Of a DNA stretch of 64,000 bases, positions 46,615 through 55,927 are shown piece by piece. This DNA comes from Burkholderia cepacia ATCC 25416 (lineage in GTDB: Bacteria; Pseudomonadota; Gammaproteobacteria; Burkholderiales; Burkholderiaceae). Numbering within the stretch: the first letter of the stretch is position 1; each line of letters opens with the position of its first letter. The DNA lies in the NCBI RefSeq assembly GCF_001411495.1, contig NZ_CP012983.1, positions 434,001 through 498,000 on the forward strand, in the 5' to 3' direction. The translations under genes were made by a program, and so were the position numbers. The notes beneath the pieces are model-generated. The model did not search any database and had not been told where the DNA came from. It saw only the letters and a list, made by a program, of their open reading frames with translations.

Positions 46615-47730
46615 CTAGAACGTGTGGCGCAGCCCGATCCGGCCGACCGCCTGCCGGCCGTTCGACGACGGATCGAAGCCCGCCACCTGCGCGACGGCGC
46701 CGCCCGACGCCATCTGCAGTGCCGCGAGTGCATAGATCGCCGTGCGCTTCGACAGCTCGTACTCGGCGCTCGCGTTCAGTTGCCGGTAGTCGGGTTCCTG
46801 GCCGGTCGCGTGGTCGCGGCCGGTCGTGTAGGTGTAGCCGAGGCCGAAATTGAGCTGGCTCGTGGCGGCGAGCGTGCCGGCGATCTCGTAGTTCTGGAAC
46901 TTCACGTCCTGCGCGTCGTCGCCTTGCTGGAAATCGACGTTGGTGAAGTTGCCCATCAGCTTGACGTTGCCGATCTGGTACGACGCGCCGGCCGCGAAGA
47001 TGTTCTGGCTGCGCGCGTTCATGAGCGCGTCGCCGTACACCGCGTTCGTGTATCCGCTGCCGTTCTGGTAGCTCTGCACAGCCTGCTCCGGATCGTTGAC
47101 GCGCAAGTAGCCGACGCCGGCCGAGAACGGCCCGTTCGTGTAGGCGAGCGCCGCGCTGTACGCGGCGTTGTCGGAGAAGCGGCCGGGCTGCCCGCCGAAC
47201 GAGTAGAGCGCCTCGGCGGTGAAGCCGGCGATCGTCGGGCTCGTGTATTTCACGGCGTTGCTGATCGCGAAGCCGTTGTCGAGGTTGTCCATGTCGTTCG
47301 GGTGCGAGAAATACCAGCCCCCGTAATAGTCGTTCAGCGAATACGGCTCGATCAGGTCGACGATCGGATCCCACTGCCGGCCGAGCGTCAGCGTGCCCAT
47401 GCGTTGGTCGGACAGCCCGACGTAAGCGTTGCGCGAGAACGCGAGGCCGCTGCCGAGCCCGCCGTTCGTGGAATTGAAGCCGCTTTCGAGATCGAAGATC
47501 GCGGCGAGCCCGCCACCGAGATCTTCCTTGCCGCGCAGCCCCCAGCGGCTGCCGGCGCTGACGCCGCTCGCCATCTGCCACAGGTGCTGGCCGTCGACGT
47601 TCGACGCGAAGTCGATCCCGGTGTCGATGACGCCGTACAGCGTGACGCTGCTTTGCGCATGCGCGTGGGAGAACAGGCCGCAGCAGGCGAGTGCGCACGT
47701 CATGCGCAGCAGCCGTGTCGTTTTATTCAT
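46615..47730 (-). CDS. Gram-negative porin
   Basis: A 371-residue outer-membrane porin. Signal peptide to AHAQSSVTLYG (cleaved after AHA, about residue 25). Family features are VTLYGVIDTGIDF, RWGLRGKEDLGGGLAAIFDL, YVGLSDQRMGTLTLGRQWDP and the C-terminal GLRHTF strand. It is an independent relative of the porin at 36898-38073. Its long upstream region (47731-48537) is free of other genes. Confidence 0.92.
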   Translation of the reverse strand: MNKTTRLLRMTCALACCGLFSHAHAQSSVTLYGVIDTGIDFASNVDGQHLWQMASGVSAGSRWGLRGKEDLGGGLAAIFDLESGFNSTNGGLGSGLAFSRNAYVGLSDQRMGTLTLGRQWDPIVDLIEPYSLNDYYGGWYFSHPNDMDNLDNGFAISNAVKYTSPTIAGFTAEALYSFGGQPGRFSDNAAYSAALAYTNGPFSAGVGYLRVNDPEQAVQSYQNGSGYTNAVYGDALMNARSQNIFAAGASYQIGNVKLMGNFTNVDFQQGDDAQDVKFQNYEIAGTLAATSQLNFGLGYTYTTGRDHATGQEPDYRQLNASAEYELSKRTAIYALAALQMASGGAVAQVAGFDPSSNGRQAVGRIGLRHTF

Positions 47731-48537
47731 GGATGAAGGTCTCGAACGTAGGTTGACGGATATTGTTCGCAGTCCTTGTTTAAGGGGCTGGTCGTCGAGA
47801 ATATAGCTGCGTCAAAAGCGTGCGGATCGGCAATTCAGTCTTTCAGTTTTTGCGTTGGTTTCGTGCCTGTGGGCGGTCGACAACGCGGGTGTTGGGCGCT
47901 GTGGGTTGTTCGCTTCGGGGTGGGGGCTTGGGGGGATGACTCCGCGCTTCGCAACGTGACCGACATTGACGACATCGATGCGCAGCGCGCCAGCGTTTGA
48001 ATATGCCCGGATCTGGAGGCTCCCGGTCGACGATGGCCTGCGAGCTATTTTCAGATCAGGCGTAATTTTCAGCGAAACAATAATTCATCCCGATCCGGAT
48101 TTTTAATTATTGGCGGGTTTGATTCAATTCAAATATCAATCGACGAATCAAATTATTGAGCAATGGAGGCGGTCATACCGGTGGCCTCCGAACGCGAAAT
48201 GCCGGGATCGATCATTCACGATCGTCAAACGCCAGAATCCGCGTTACGTCAGGGTTGAAGGGCGAAGAATCCAGGAATGGATGATTCGATGCCGCGAATC
48301 AAATGATTATCAATGACGGACGTTTATTTTTCCGGTTTTTGCGGATAAGGTTCGACTCGGTGAAAGTGATTTGTCAGAAAGCATGGCGATTGATCATTGC
48401 TTGCCGCGGTTTCATTCGACCGCCGCTTTCGCCGATCAGCATGCGCGACGATGCGTCGACAGGAATCTCTTCGCGGAATCCTGCGACAGGCTCGATGTGC
48501 GCATATCCGTTTCGACATTCATGCCATGAGAGGGCTC
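47731..48537. other. Gene-free region between a porin and the LPMO gene
   Basis: About 800 bases with no supported gene; the open frames present have poor codon patterns and no ribosome binding sites. AT-rich stretches around 48060-48130 and 48290-48400 probably contain the promoters for the divergent porin and LPMO genes. No terminator, RNA or repeat was recognised. Confidence 0.35.
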
Positions 48538-49248
48538 ATGAACAAGAACATCCGCAGCTACGTTGCTTCCGTCATGCCACGCGCGCTGGCCGGTGCGGTA
48601 CTGCTGGTCGCGGCGGCCGGTGCGCACGCGCACGGCCGTTTGACCGAACCGCCTTCGCGCATCGTGCTGTGCACGCAAGGCCAGAATCCGAACTGCCCTG
48701 TCGACGCGTGGCACGCGAACGCGATGGAGAACGGCAAGTTCTTCCCCGCGACGCAAAGCGGCCTGTCGGACCCGTTTGCGCCGGACGACGCGAAGAATGC
48801 CGCACCACCGAAGGATGGCGAAATCGCCGGCGCCAGCACGAATGGCCCGCTACCCGTGCTGAACGAGCAGTCGCCGGGCCGCTGGCAGAAGATCCCGCTA
48901 CGGCCGGGCGCGGTGCAGAATTTCAAATGGGAGTTCAGCGCCGTGCACAAGACGCGTCGCTGGAACTACTTCATTACACGCGCCGACTGGAACCCGTCGG
49001 AAAAGCTCACGCGCGCGCAGTTCGAGCCCACGCCGTTCTGCACGATCCAGAATCCCGGCCAGCCATACTGGAACCCGAACGCGAACCTGGTGCCCCAGCA
49101 GCCGACCATTCACGCGTGCCGGCTGCCGATGCGTAGCGGCTACCACGTCATCCTTGCGGTCTGGGAAGTCGCGGATACGGCGATGGCGTTCTATCAGGTC
49201 GTCGACGCGATCTTCACCAATGGCGATACGACACGCAGCCCGTTCTGA
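48538..49248 (+). CDS. Chitin-active lytic polysaccharide monooxygenase (AA10, CBP21-like)
   Basis: A 236-residue secreted copper enzyme. The signal peptide ends at GAHA, exposing His32 as the new N-terminus (HGRLTEPPSR), the first ligand of the copper histidine brace. The second His is in FSAVHKTRRWNYFITRADW. Other AA10 features include PFCTIQNPGQPYWN and the C-terminal YHVILAVWEVADTAMAFYQV. It cleaves crystalline chitin oxidatively, aiding a chitinase. There is no extra binding module. The ATG at 48538 follows GAGAGGG. A GH18 chitinase gene lies 2.3 kb away. Confidence 0.93.
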   Translation: MNKNIRSYVASVMPRALAGAVLLVAAAGAHAHGRLTEPPSRIVLCTQGQNPNCPVDAWHANAMENGKFFPATQSGLSDPFAPDDAKNAAPPKDGEIAGASTNGPLPVLNEQSPGRWQKIPLRPGAVQNFKWEFSAVHKTRRWNYFITRADWNPSEKLTRAQFEPTPFCTIQNPGQPYWNPNANLVPQQPTIHACRLPMRSGYHVILAVWEVADTAMAFYQVVDAIFTNGDTTRSPF

Positions 49249-49259
49249 TCCGGCCGCGA

Positions 49260-49292
49260 CATGACGCGCCCGGCGATGCCCGGCGCGTCATG
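49260..49292. terminator. Terminator between the LPMO and GGDEF genes
   Basis: An 11-bp inverted repeat, CATGACGCGCC (49260-49270) and GGCGCGTCATG (49282-49292), 12 bases after the LPMO stop, between convergent genes. Confidence 0.65.
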
Positions 49293-49346
49293 AGTTGAAG
49301 AACCCGTGTGAGGAGCGCGGTGGGCGGCACTGACACGGCAACCGGC

Positions 49347-50750
49347 TTACCCGGCAACCACCTGGTTGCGGCCTTGATGCTTCGCGCGGTACAGGCGTTC
49401 GTCGGCCTTGCGCAGGATCGCGTCGATCGTCTCGCCGTCCCGGCCGAATTCGGAGGCGCCGACACTCACGGTGACCTTGATCGGTTCGCCGATGCCTGCT
49501 TCGAACGGCGCGCCGGCGATCGCCGCGCGGATGCGCTCGCCGATCGACCGGGCCGTGTCCAGCGCGGCTTGCGGCAGCAGCACCATGAATTCCTCGCCGC
49601 CTACCCGCGCGACGCCATCGTACGGCCGGATCGCATCGGTGCATTTGTCGACGAAGCGTTGCAACACCTGATCGCCCGCCTGATGCCCGTAACTGTCGTT
49701 GATCGCCTTGAAGTGGTCGAGATCGAGCGCGAGCAGCGAGAACGGCGCACCGTTGCGCTTGGCCCGGTTGATTTCCGCTTCCACGCTTTCGATGAATTGC
49801 CGCCGGTTGGTCGCGCCCGTGAGCGGGTCCGTGGCCGCCAGGTGCTCGAGCTTTTCGTTGGTCCGTTGCAGCGCCTGCAACGCGCGCTCCGTCCTGGCCA
49901 TCGCGTCCCTCAACCGGGCAAACAGTTCTGCCTGGCTGTAGATCTTCGAAAACGAACGGGTCGTTTGAAAGGCCTGCACCACGCCGAAACTGAGCAGGAA
50001 GAAGCCGGCCGCGAAAATCGCATGCGCGAGCCACCACATGTGATTCCACGGCCGCCCGAGGATGAAGGCGAGCGACGAGAGTGCGAACGACGTGACCGAA
50101 ATGCCGTAGATCGTCATCAGCGGCGAGCGGATGCGGCGTACGACCAGCGCAACGACGTTCACGGCCGAGAGCAGCAGTGCGCCGCCTTCCATCGACAGGC
50201 GCACCCACAGGTTGCCGGCCACCGGCGAGAAGGCGATCACGGCGACCGCGACGTCGACGAGTCCGAACAGCGCGAGCCAGGGCAACCAGATGCGGGGATC
50301 GGCGCGGGTCGTTGCGCTGTCGGCCTTGTGACTATAGGTGAGCTGCCCGACAAGGATCAGGATCGACATGGTCAGGCGCGATGCCGGCCCGTACAGCAGG
50401 AACAGCCAGATGTTGTGATGCGCCATGCCGGTGAACAGGCCGTGCAACGCATAGATGACGGAAAAGCCCAGAAAGCCCAGCGTAAGCCAGCGAAGCAACG
50501 GCTCACCCGACAGGCGATAGCAGCGCCAGCAGACATACGTGACGAACGCGCCTTCGAGCGTGGCGGCCGCGATCGCCAGCTCGTGAAAGGCGTGATTCTC
50601 GAATTTCAGCGACGGGTCCTGGAAGAAGTACAGGTAGGCGATCAGATAGGCGGGCAGCAGCGCGAAGCTGACCAGCAGGAGCCTCGCGTACACCCGGGTG
50701 ACCAGTTGGGCGGTGCGGGTCGATGCTTGGGGGGCGAGATCGACAGTCAT
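49347..50750 (-). CDS. Membrane-bound GGDEF diguanylate cyclase
   Basis: A 467-residue inner-membrane enzyme making cyclic di-GMP. The N-terminal half has about seven hydrophobic segments (for example LLVSFALLPAYLIAYLYFF and WLALFGLVDVAVAVIAF), a short coiled linker and a C-terminal GGDEF domain: FSLLALDLDHFKAINDSYGH and the active-site RVGGEEFMVLLP. The I-site RxxD (RPYD) lies five residues before GGEEF, so product inhibition is expected. It sits between two secreted chitin-active genes, with which it may share a lifestyle, but not an operon. Confidence 0.93.
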   Translation of the reverse strand: MTVDLAPQASTRTAQLVTRVYARLLLVSFALLPAYLIAYLYFFQDPSLKFENHAFHELAIAAATLEGAFVTYVCWRCYRLSGEPLLRWLTLGFLGFSVIYALHGLFTGMAHHNIWLFLLYGPASRLTMSILILVGQLTYSHKADSATTRADPRIWLPWLALFGLVDVAVAVIAFSPVAGNLWVRLSMEGGALLLSAVNVVALVVRRIRSPLMTIYGISVTSFALSSLAFILGRPWNHMWWLAHAIFAAGFFLLSFGVVQAFQTTRSFSKIYSQAELFARLRDAMARTERALQALQRTNEKLEHLAATDPLTGATNRRQFIESVEAEINRAKRNGAPFSLLALDLDHFKAINDSYGHQAGDQVLQRFVDKCTDAIRPYDGVARVGGEEFMVLLPQAALDTARSIGERIRAAIAGAPFEAGIGEPIKVTVSVGASEFGRDGETIDAILRKADERLYRAKHQGRNQVVAG

Positions 50751-51538
50751 GTTCGGCCTCCGGGTTCGGTGGATGCATCAAGGACGGCCACGTGACGTCA
50801 TCGCGGGTCGGCAGCCAATACGATGAAGCCAGATCGCGTCGCCTGAATTTCGTTGATTTGAACAATCAGCCAAATGGCTGCGGGATATCCGGTTAAATTA
50901 TCGAATGGCGATAATTGCAATATGGCAATGCGATCGCGTGAATATTTCTGGTTTCGATATGGGTGAAAATACTCGATTCAAGGGTTGATGCCTGACGATT
51001 ATGTAGTATAACCAAACGAAACGCGGGCGTCGGATTGAAGCATCACTACATCGGCCGTCGAAAGACCGGTATCCGCCGCCGCGTGGCAGGCACGCTATCC
51101 CAGGCCTGCGTGACGGCTTCACGTACCGCCTGCATCGCGCTTGTGACGGATATCCGGTCTTGCGCGAAAGTGGCGTGTACATGCTTCACCAGCATAGACC
51201 GAAGTCGCAGTTTTTTCGTCGTAGATATAAAAACAAAATCAATATCGAAATTTGTCTTCGGACGGCAATTTGTAAGGTTGATTTCTCTTGAATTCGACCT
51301 GGGCGGAGCGTTGTCAATCGAAAGGGGAAGCCACCGGGTGGAGGAGCCGCAAGGCTGATCTGATCACGATGTTGATTCGGTAGTCCGTATCAATGGTGCA
51401 GGCGCTTGCCGTCCGCATGACGTGGCGGGTTTTCGTTACGCCCGTGTGGACGGAGCGCGTCTTCCTGAAATCTTCCCCGGCATGTATCGCGTGAAAGACC
51501 GATGCCGGCAATGCGTAAAACGCAATGAGGGCGTGAAA
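50751..51538. other. Gene-free AT-rich region before the chitinase gene
   Basis: About 790 bases with no supported gene. There is an 8-bp inverted repeat, AATTATCG (50896-50903) and CGATAATT (50909-50916), some 150 bases upstream of the GGDEF start. AT-rich tracts at 50870-50960 and 51200-51280 are likely promoter regions for the GGDEF and chitinase genes. Confidence 0.4.
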
Positions 51539-52630
51539 ATGAAGAGCAACCGATCCGGAATCATGCAGCGATCGACCTTGAAGGGCGCGCTGGCGCTTCT
51601 GCTGGCATGGTCGTCCTTCGGCACCGGCACCGCCGCGGCAGCCGGGACGGGTACCGGCACGGCGCCGGCATTCGTTTATAGCCCGTACAAGGACACGACG
51701 ATTTCGATGAACTGGAACACGAACGTCATCTCGTCGAACGTCACCGGTCAGATGCGCCCGGTGCTGTCGGTGCTGCCAGCCGGTGTCCGTACGCTGACGC
51801 TCGCGTTTGCGACCGGCGAATGCGGCAGCGAGAACTGGGCGGGCGTCGACGGCGGCGCGATGGCGGCCGCCAATGTGCCGCTTTTCACTGCTGCCAATGT
51901 GAATTACGTGATTTCCACCGGCGGCGCGGCCGGCATGTTCACGTGCGGGACGGATGCGGGCATGGCGGCCTTCATCAATCGTTATGCGTCGAACAACCTC
52001 ATCGGGATCGACTTCGATATCGAGGGCGGGCAGACACAACAGGTGATCGACGATCTCGTCCGGCGCGTGGCGGTCGCCCAGCAGAATTATCCCGGCCTGC
52101 GCTTCAGCTTTACGCTCGCGACACTGGCCCCTTCCCAGCAGGGCGCGACCACGGCCGGCTCCTGGGGCGCCAGCGCCCCCGACAGCTTCAACGTGTACGG
52201 AGACTGGGTCATGCAGGCGATCCAGGCGCACGGCCTGAAGAACTACACCATCGACCTGATGACGATGGACTACGGGTCAGCGGGGGCGGGGAACTGCGTG
52301 GTCGCGAACGGCACGTGCCAGATGGGGCAGTCGGCGATCCAGGCGGCGATGAACCTGCACGATCACTGGGGCGTGCCGTACAGCCAGATCGAGCTGACGC
52401 CGATGATCGGCGGCAACGATGTGAGCGGCGAAACCTTTACGCCGGCGGATGCGGACACCGTTGCGCAGTTCGTGAAACAGAATGGCCTCGTGGGTGTCCA
52501 CTTCTGGTCGTTCGACCGTGACGTCGATTGTCCGCCCGGCGCCGCATCGTCGACGTGCAACTCCATCGGCGGCGTCGGTACGCTCGGTTATACGAACCGG
52601 TTTGCCAACGACCTCGCGCCCGGCAATTGA
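51539..52630 (+). CDS. GH18 chitinase (ChiD-like)
   Basis: A 363-residue secreted glycoside hydrolase of family 18. Signal peptide to AAAAAG, a short Gly/Thr-rich linker, then the catalytic barrel. The active-site motif DxDxE is GIDFDIEGG with catalytic Glu162. Further features: TLTLAFATGECG (beta-strand 2), LMTMDYGSAGAG (stereochemistry-determining Tyr) and GVHFWSFDRD (the conserved barrel Trp). It hydrolyses chitin from fungal or insect cell walls. The ATG at 51539 has GAGGG upstream; an upstream extension lacks a signal. Confidence 0.9.
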   Translation: MKSNRSGIMQRSTLKGALALLLAWSSFGTGTAAAAGTGTGTAPAFVYSPYKDTTISMNWNTNVISSNVTGQMRPVLSVLPAGVRTLTLAFATGECGSENWAGVDGGAMAAANVPLFTAANVNYVISTGGAAGMFTCGTDAGMAAFINRYASNNLIGIDFDIEGGQTQQVIDDLVRRVAVAQQNYPGLRFSFTLATLAPSQQGATTAGSWGASAPDSFNVYGDWVMQAIQAHGLKNYTIDLMTMDYGSAGAGNCVVANGTCQMGQSAIQAAMNLHDHWGVPYSQIELTPMIGGNDVSGETFTPADADTVAQFVKQNGLVGVHFWSFDRDVDCPPGAASSTCNSIGGVGTLGYTNRFANDLAPGN

Positions 52631-52684
52631 ACGAAGCGGGGGCAGCGCGCCGGATCGGTGTCGGCTTCCGCGTCGACCGTACCT

Positions 52685-53563
52685 TCAGGCCGCGGCGGAT
52701 CGCCCTTTCGGCTCGGCGAGGTGTGCCAGCCCGAGGCCCTCGAGCACCTGCGCCTGAATCGATGCCGCCTGGGCGTTGAGGGCGTCAGCGCCGAATGACT
52801 CGCCCACGATCAAGCGCGGCGGGCGAGTACCGTTGGCTTGTGCGACAAGCTGCACGATCGCGTCGGCGACGTCGTGCGGGTTCGGCGCGTGGTCGCTCGC
52901 GAACAGCGCCATGAGCGTCTCCACCATTTTGTCCGGAATCGCACCGGCCTCGCCGTAGCCGGGTACGCGCGCGGCGTCGGCGGGCCGCTGCGCGCTGGCG
53001 AAAATATTCGTCGGATAGTTGCTGGGTTGAACGAGAACGACGTCGATGCCCGACGTCGACAACTCGTAGCGGTAGCTGTCGGTCAACGCTTCGAGCGCGA
53101 ACTTCGATGCGCCATAGAGACCGAAGAACGGAAACGTCACGCGGCCGAGTATCGAGCCGATGTTCACGATCAGGCCTTCGCCCTGTTTCCTGAAGGTCGG
53201 CAGCACCGCCCTCGACGTTCGCTGGATGCCGAATACATTCACGTCGAAGAGCGCCTGTACCTGCTGTGTCGTGAACGCCTCGGAAATACCCGCTGATCCG
53301 ATACCTGCGTTGTTGACGAGGACGTCGAGATGCCCGGCATTTTCCAGCACGGAAGCCACGCCTCGCTCGACGGACGCATCGTCCGCCACATCCAGTTCGA
53401 TGACGTGCATGCCTTTCGCTTGAAGGGCATCGGCATGGGGCCGGTTTCGGCCGGCGATGTCGCGCATCGACGCGAATACCCGGTGCCCGGCCGCCGAGAG
53501 CCCTTCTGCAGTGTGGCGGCCGAAGCCGCTGCTGGCGCCGGTTATCAGAATATTTTTGGTCAT
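52685..53563 (-). CDS. Short-chain dehydrogenase/reductase
   Basis: A 292-residue classical SDR. The NAD(P)-binding motif is TGASSGFG (residues 9-16), LVNNAGIGSAG follows, and the catalytic set is Ser137 (NIGSILG), Tyr150 and Lys154 (YGASK). The C-terminal part (about 60 residues after VQPSNYPTNIF) defines substrate but is not identifiable. The ATG at 53563 is used; the extension is unlikely. It is divergent from the AraC gene and starts 120 bases after a promoter element that is repeated upstream of the MAPEG gene. Confidence 0.92.
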   Translation of the reverse strand: MTKNILITGASSGFGRHTAEGLSAAGHRVFASMRDIAGRNRPHADALQAKGMHVIELDVADDASVERGVASVLENAGHLDVLVNNAGIGSAGISEAFTTQQVQALFDVNVFGIQRTSRAVLPTFRKQGEGLIVNIGSILGRVTFPFFGLYGASKFALEALTDSYRYELSTSGIDVVLVQPSNYPTNIFASAQRPADAARVPGYGEAGAIPDKMVETLMALFASDHAPNPHDVADAIVQLVAQANGTRPPRLIVGESFGADALNAQAASIQAQVLEGLGLAHLAEPKGRSAAA

Positions 53564-53682
53564 GTCGAGTGTGTTCCAGCAAAACAAGGTTGGAGAGCCG
53601 CAACCGAATCAGCGCGAGCATGTCCGGCGCGGTCGAGATGAAATGGGCGACGTCATTGGAGAACTCTTCGCCGCATTGCAGT

Positions 53683-53733
53683 GCAGTCTAGGTTTTTCAC
53701 GGAAAGCGGGCTATAGTCGCAAATGACATTAAT
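53683..53733 (-). promoter_or_regulatory. Shared promoter element, copy 1 (SDR)
   Basis: On the minus strand, a 21-nt block (53713-53733) is followed by a 21-nt spacer and the 9-mer CTAGACTGC (53683-53691). The block differs from the copy at 56904-56924 in one base, and spacer length and the 9-mer are the same. It points toward the SDR gene and lies 16 bases from the start of the divergent AraC gene, whose product may bind it. Core: GTCATTTGCGACTAT. Confidence 0.65.
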
Positions 53734-53748
53734 GGATGCGTTTACGAC

Positions 53749-54711
53749 ATGAGATTGTCCATTCTGGCGCTCGAAGGGCTGTTCGACACCGGCCTGACGG
53801 TGCTTTTGGATACCTTCGCGATGGCCAACGAACTGGCTGCCGCTCAGGGCTTTGCCGCGCCGCCCTTCGACGTCGGAGTGGTCGGCGTACGCAGACGCGT
53901 CCGTACCGCGCACGGACTGTCCATGCTGGCGGAGCCCGCAAGCAGCGCACGCCATGCCGACTGGGTGGTCGTGCCCGCGCCTGGCATCAGGCAGCCGGAG
54001 CGCCTGATCGAGGCGCTGGAGCGTCCGGACGTGCGCGATGCAATGGCGCACCTTCGGGCGTGGCATGCCGATGGCGTCGGCGTCGCCGCCGCTTGCATCG
54101 GTACGTTCGTGCTGGCGGAAGCCGGGCTTCTGGATCATCGCGAGGCGACGACCACCTGGTCGCTCTCGCCCTTCTTTCGTCAACGTTATCCTGCGGTCGA
54201 TCTGAACGATTCACGCATGGTCGTCGCCGCGGATCGCCTGGTGACGGCGGGATCGGCCATGGGCCATCTCGACCTTGCGCTGTGGTTGCTGCGTCAGGCG
54301 AGTCCCGAACTGGCCACGCTCGTTGCCCGTTTCATGCTGATCGACAAGCGTTCGTCGCAGGCCGAATACATCATTCCGGATTACCTTGCCCATGCGGATC
54401 CGCTGGTCGCTCGATTCGAGCGATGGGCGCGCGAGCATCTTTCCACGGGTTTTTCGCTTCAGGCGGCGGCCGCCGCATTGGCCGTCGGACCGCGCACGTT
54501 GCAGCGCCGTACCGAGGCGGTACTTGGGAAGTCGCCATTGGCGTTCGTCCAGGATCTGCGCATCGAACGGGCGCAGAATCTCGTGTCGATGGGTTACGAC
54601 CTGGAGACGATTGCGAGCGAGGTCGGCTACGCGGATGCGGCGACGTTGCGGGCCTTGTTGCGTCGCAGGCTCGGCCGTGGGGTGCGGGAATTGCGCGCCA
54701 GCAATCGGTAG
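53749..54711 (+). CDS. GlxA/FtrA-type AraC-family regulator
   Basis: A 320-residue regulator with an N-terminal DJ-1/PfpI-like domain (nucleophile-elbow-like AACIGTFVLAEAGLLDHREAT) and a C-terminal double AraC helix-turn-helix (LSTGFSLQAAAAALAVGPRT; MGYDLETIASEVGYADAATL). Members often respond to small metabolites. The gene is divergent from the SDR gene, and its start is adjacent to the shared promoter element, so it probably controls the SDR and, because the element recurs, the MAPEG/cysteine-synthase genes (inference). Confidence 0.9.
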   Translation: MRLSILALEGLFDTGLTVLLDTFAMANELAAAQGFAAPPFDVGVVGVRRRVRTAHGLSMLAEPASSARHADWVVVPAPGIRQPERLIEALERPDVRDAMAHLRAWHADGVGVAAACIGTFVLAEAGLLDHREATTTWSLSPFFRQRYPAVDLNDSRMVVAADRLVTAGSAMGHLDLALWLLRQASPELATLVARFMLIDKRSSQAEYIIPDYLAHADPLVARFERWAREHLSTGFSLQAAAAALAVGPRTLQRRTEAVLGKSPLAFVQDLRIERAQNLVSMGYDLETIASEVGYADAATLRALLRRRLGRGVRELRASNR

Positions 54712-54786
54712 CGTCCGGCCTTGAAAAGCGGCGTGCGTACGCGGCGAATGCCGAACAAAGGGGCCGTGGGCGCCGCCGGAACGGCA

Positions 54787-55719
54787 CTAGCGCATGCCGG
54801 CGCGCCCGTGAACACCCGTCAGTTCGACCATGAAATCCAGGAACGCCCGGGTTTTGGCCGGCACGTGATGCCGGGATGGGTAGTACGCATATAACGGATA
54901 CCGCTCGTCGGCCCATTCGGGAAAGAGATTGATCAACCGGCCGTCGGCGATCAGCGGCTCGGCACCGAGCAGCAGCATCTGCGCAATGCCGGAACCGGCG
55001 AGGCACGCGCTGAGCAGGGCGCCCGGATCGTTGACCGTGAGGCGCCCCCGGGTGTCGACCACGATGCGTTTGCGCCGACGATGGAATTCCCAGGCGAACG
55101 GCTTGCCTGTCTCCGGGTTGCGAAATTCAAGGCATCGGTGGCTCCGGCTTTCGAGGTCCTCGGGTTTGGCCGGCCGTCCCCGGCGAGCGATGTACGAGGG
55201 CGCCGCGACCGTCACGACGCCGGTATCGAGCAGCTTTCTCGCAATCAGGCTGGACGATCGCGGTTCACCGAATCGCACGGCGAGGTCGAAGCCGTCCATG
55301 ACGAGGTCGCCCAGGCTGTCTCGCGCGATGAGCTCGATTTCGAGGTCGGGATGTGCGTCCATGAACGCATCGAGTTGTTGCCCGAGAATGGCCCGGTAAA
55401 CGACGGGATCCAGATTGATTCGCAGCTTTCCGCGCACGACGGAGGCGCCGCCTGCGGCCGCCGCGGCTGCTTCCTCCAGCCCGGCAAGATGCGGCATGAC
55501 CTGCTCGTAAAACCTGCGGCCCTCTTCGGTCAGCGACACCGACCGCGTCGTTCGATTGAAAAGCCGGATGTTCAGCTTTCTTTCCAGTCGTGCAATCGCT
55601 CGACTGACGCCCGGCGGCGTCATGCCTATTACGTCGGCCGCAGCCGCAAACGTTCCGGCATCGACCACGGCGGCGAACACGCTAATGCTGCCGGACAGTT
55701 TCTCGCTACTGGATCTCAT
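54787..55719 (-). CDS. LysR-type transcriptional regulator
   Basis: A 310-residue CrgA-like LysR regulator. HTH: FAAAADVIGMTPPGVSRAIA; linker NRTTRSVSLTEEGRRFYEQV; effector domain to the end. It is divergent from an NmrA-type reductase gene across a 208-base gap with a dyad that could be its operator. I chose the ATG at 55719, since the upstream extension lacks a family match. A natural target is the reductase gene. Confidence 0.9.
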   Translation of the reverse strand: MRSSSEKLSGSISVFAAVVDAGTFAAAADVIGMTPPGVSRAIARLERKLNIRLFNRTTRSVSLTEEGRRFYEQVMPHLAGLEEAAAAAAGGASVVRGKLRINLDPVVYRAILGQQLDAFMDAHPDLEIELIARDSLGDLVMDGFDLAVRFGEPRSSSLIARKLLDTGVVTVAAPSYIARRGRPAKPEDLESRSHRCLEFRNPETGKPFAWEFHRRRKRIVVDTRGRLTVNDPGALLSACLAGSGIAQMLLLGAEPLIADGRLINLFPEWADERYPLYAYYPSRHHVPAKTRAFLDFMVELTGVHGRAGMR

Positions 55720-55829
55720 GGTTGTTCGAGTGCATACGGTGGCGGATCGCGGGCGACCCGCTGAAGGCCGCCACGCCGACGCCGGACAGCGCAGCAATGC
55801 CGGTCGTCTGCGTCGATCATGCCGAATTA

Positions 55830-55846
55830 GTGACGCGTTGTCACTT
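55830..55846. promoter_or_regulatory. Candidate LysR operator (dyad AGTGAC-N5-GTCACT)
   Basis: A perfect dyad, AGTGAC at 55830-55835 and GTCACT at 55841-55846 with a 5-nt spacer, lies in the middle of the LysR/reductase divergent gap, 81 bases before the reductase gene and about 110 from the LysR start. Size and position suit a LysR regulator's recognition site. Confidence 0.5.
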
Positions 55847-55927
55847 ATCTGCTTCCATCCATGTCGTTTTGTTTCGCTCGATGTTTGGCCAGAATGCGAC
55901 CGACGTATTCACACACGGAGAACGAAC

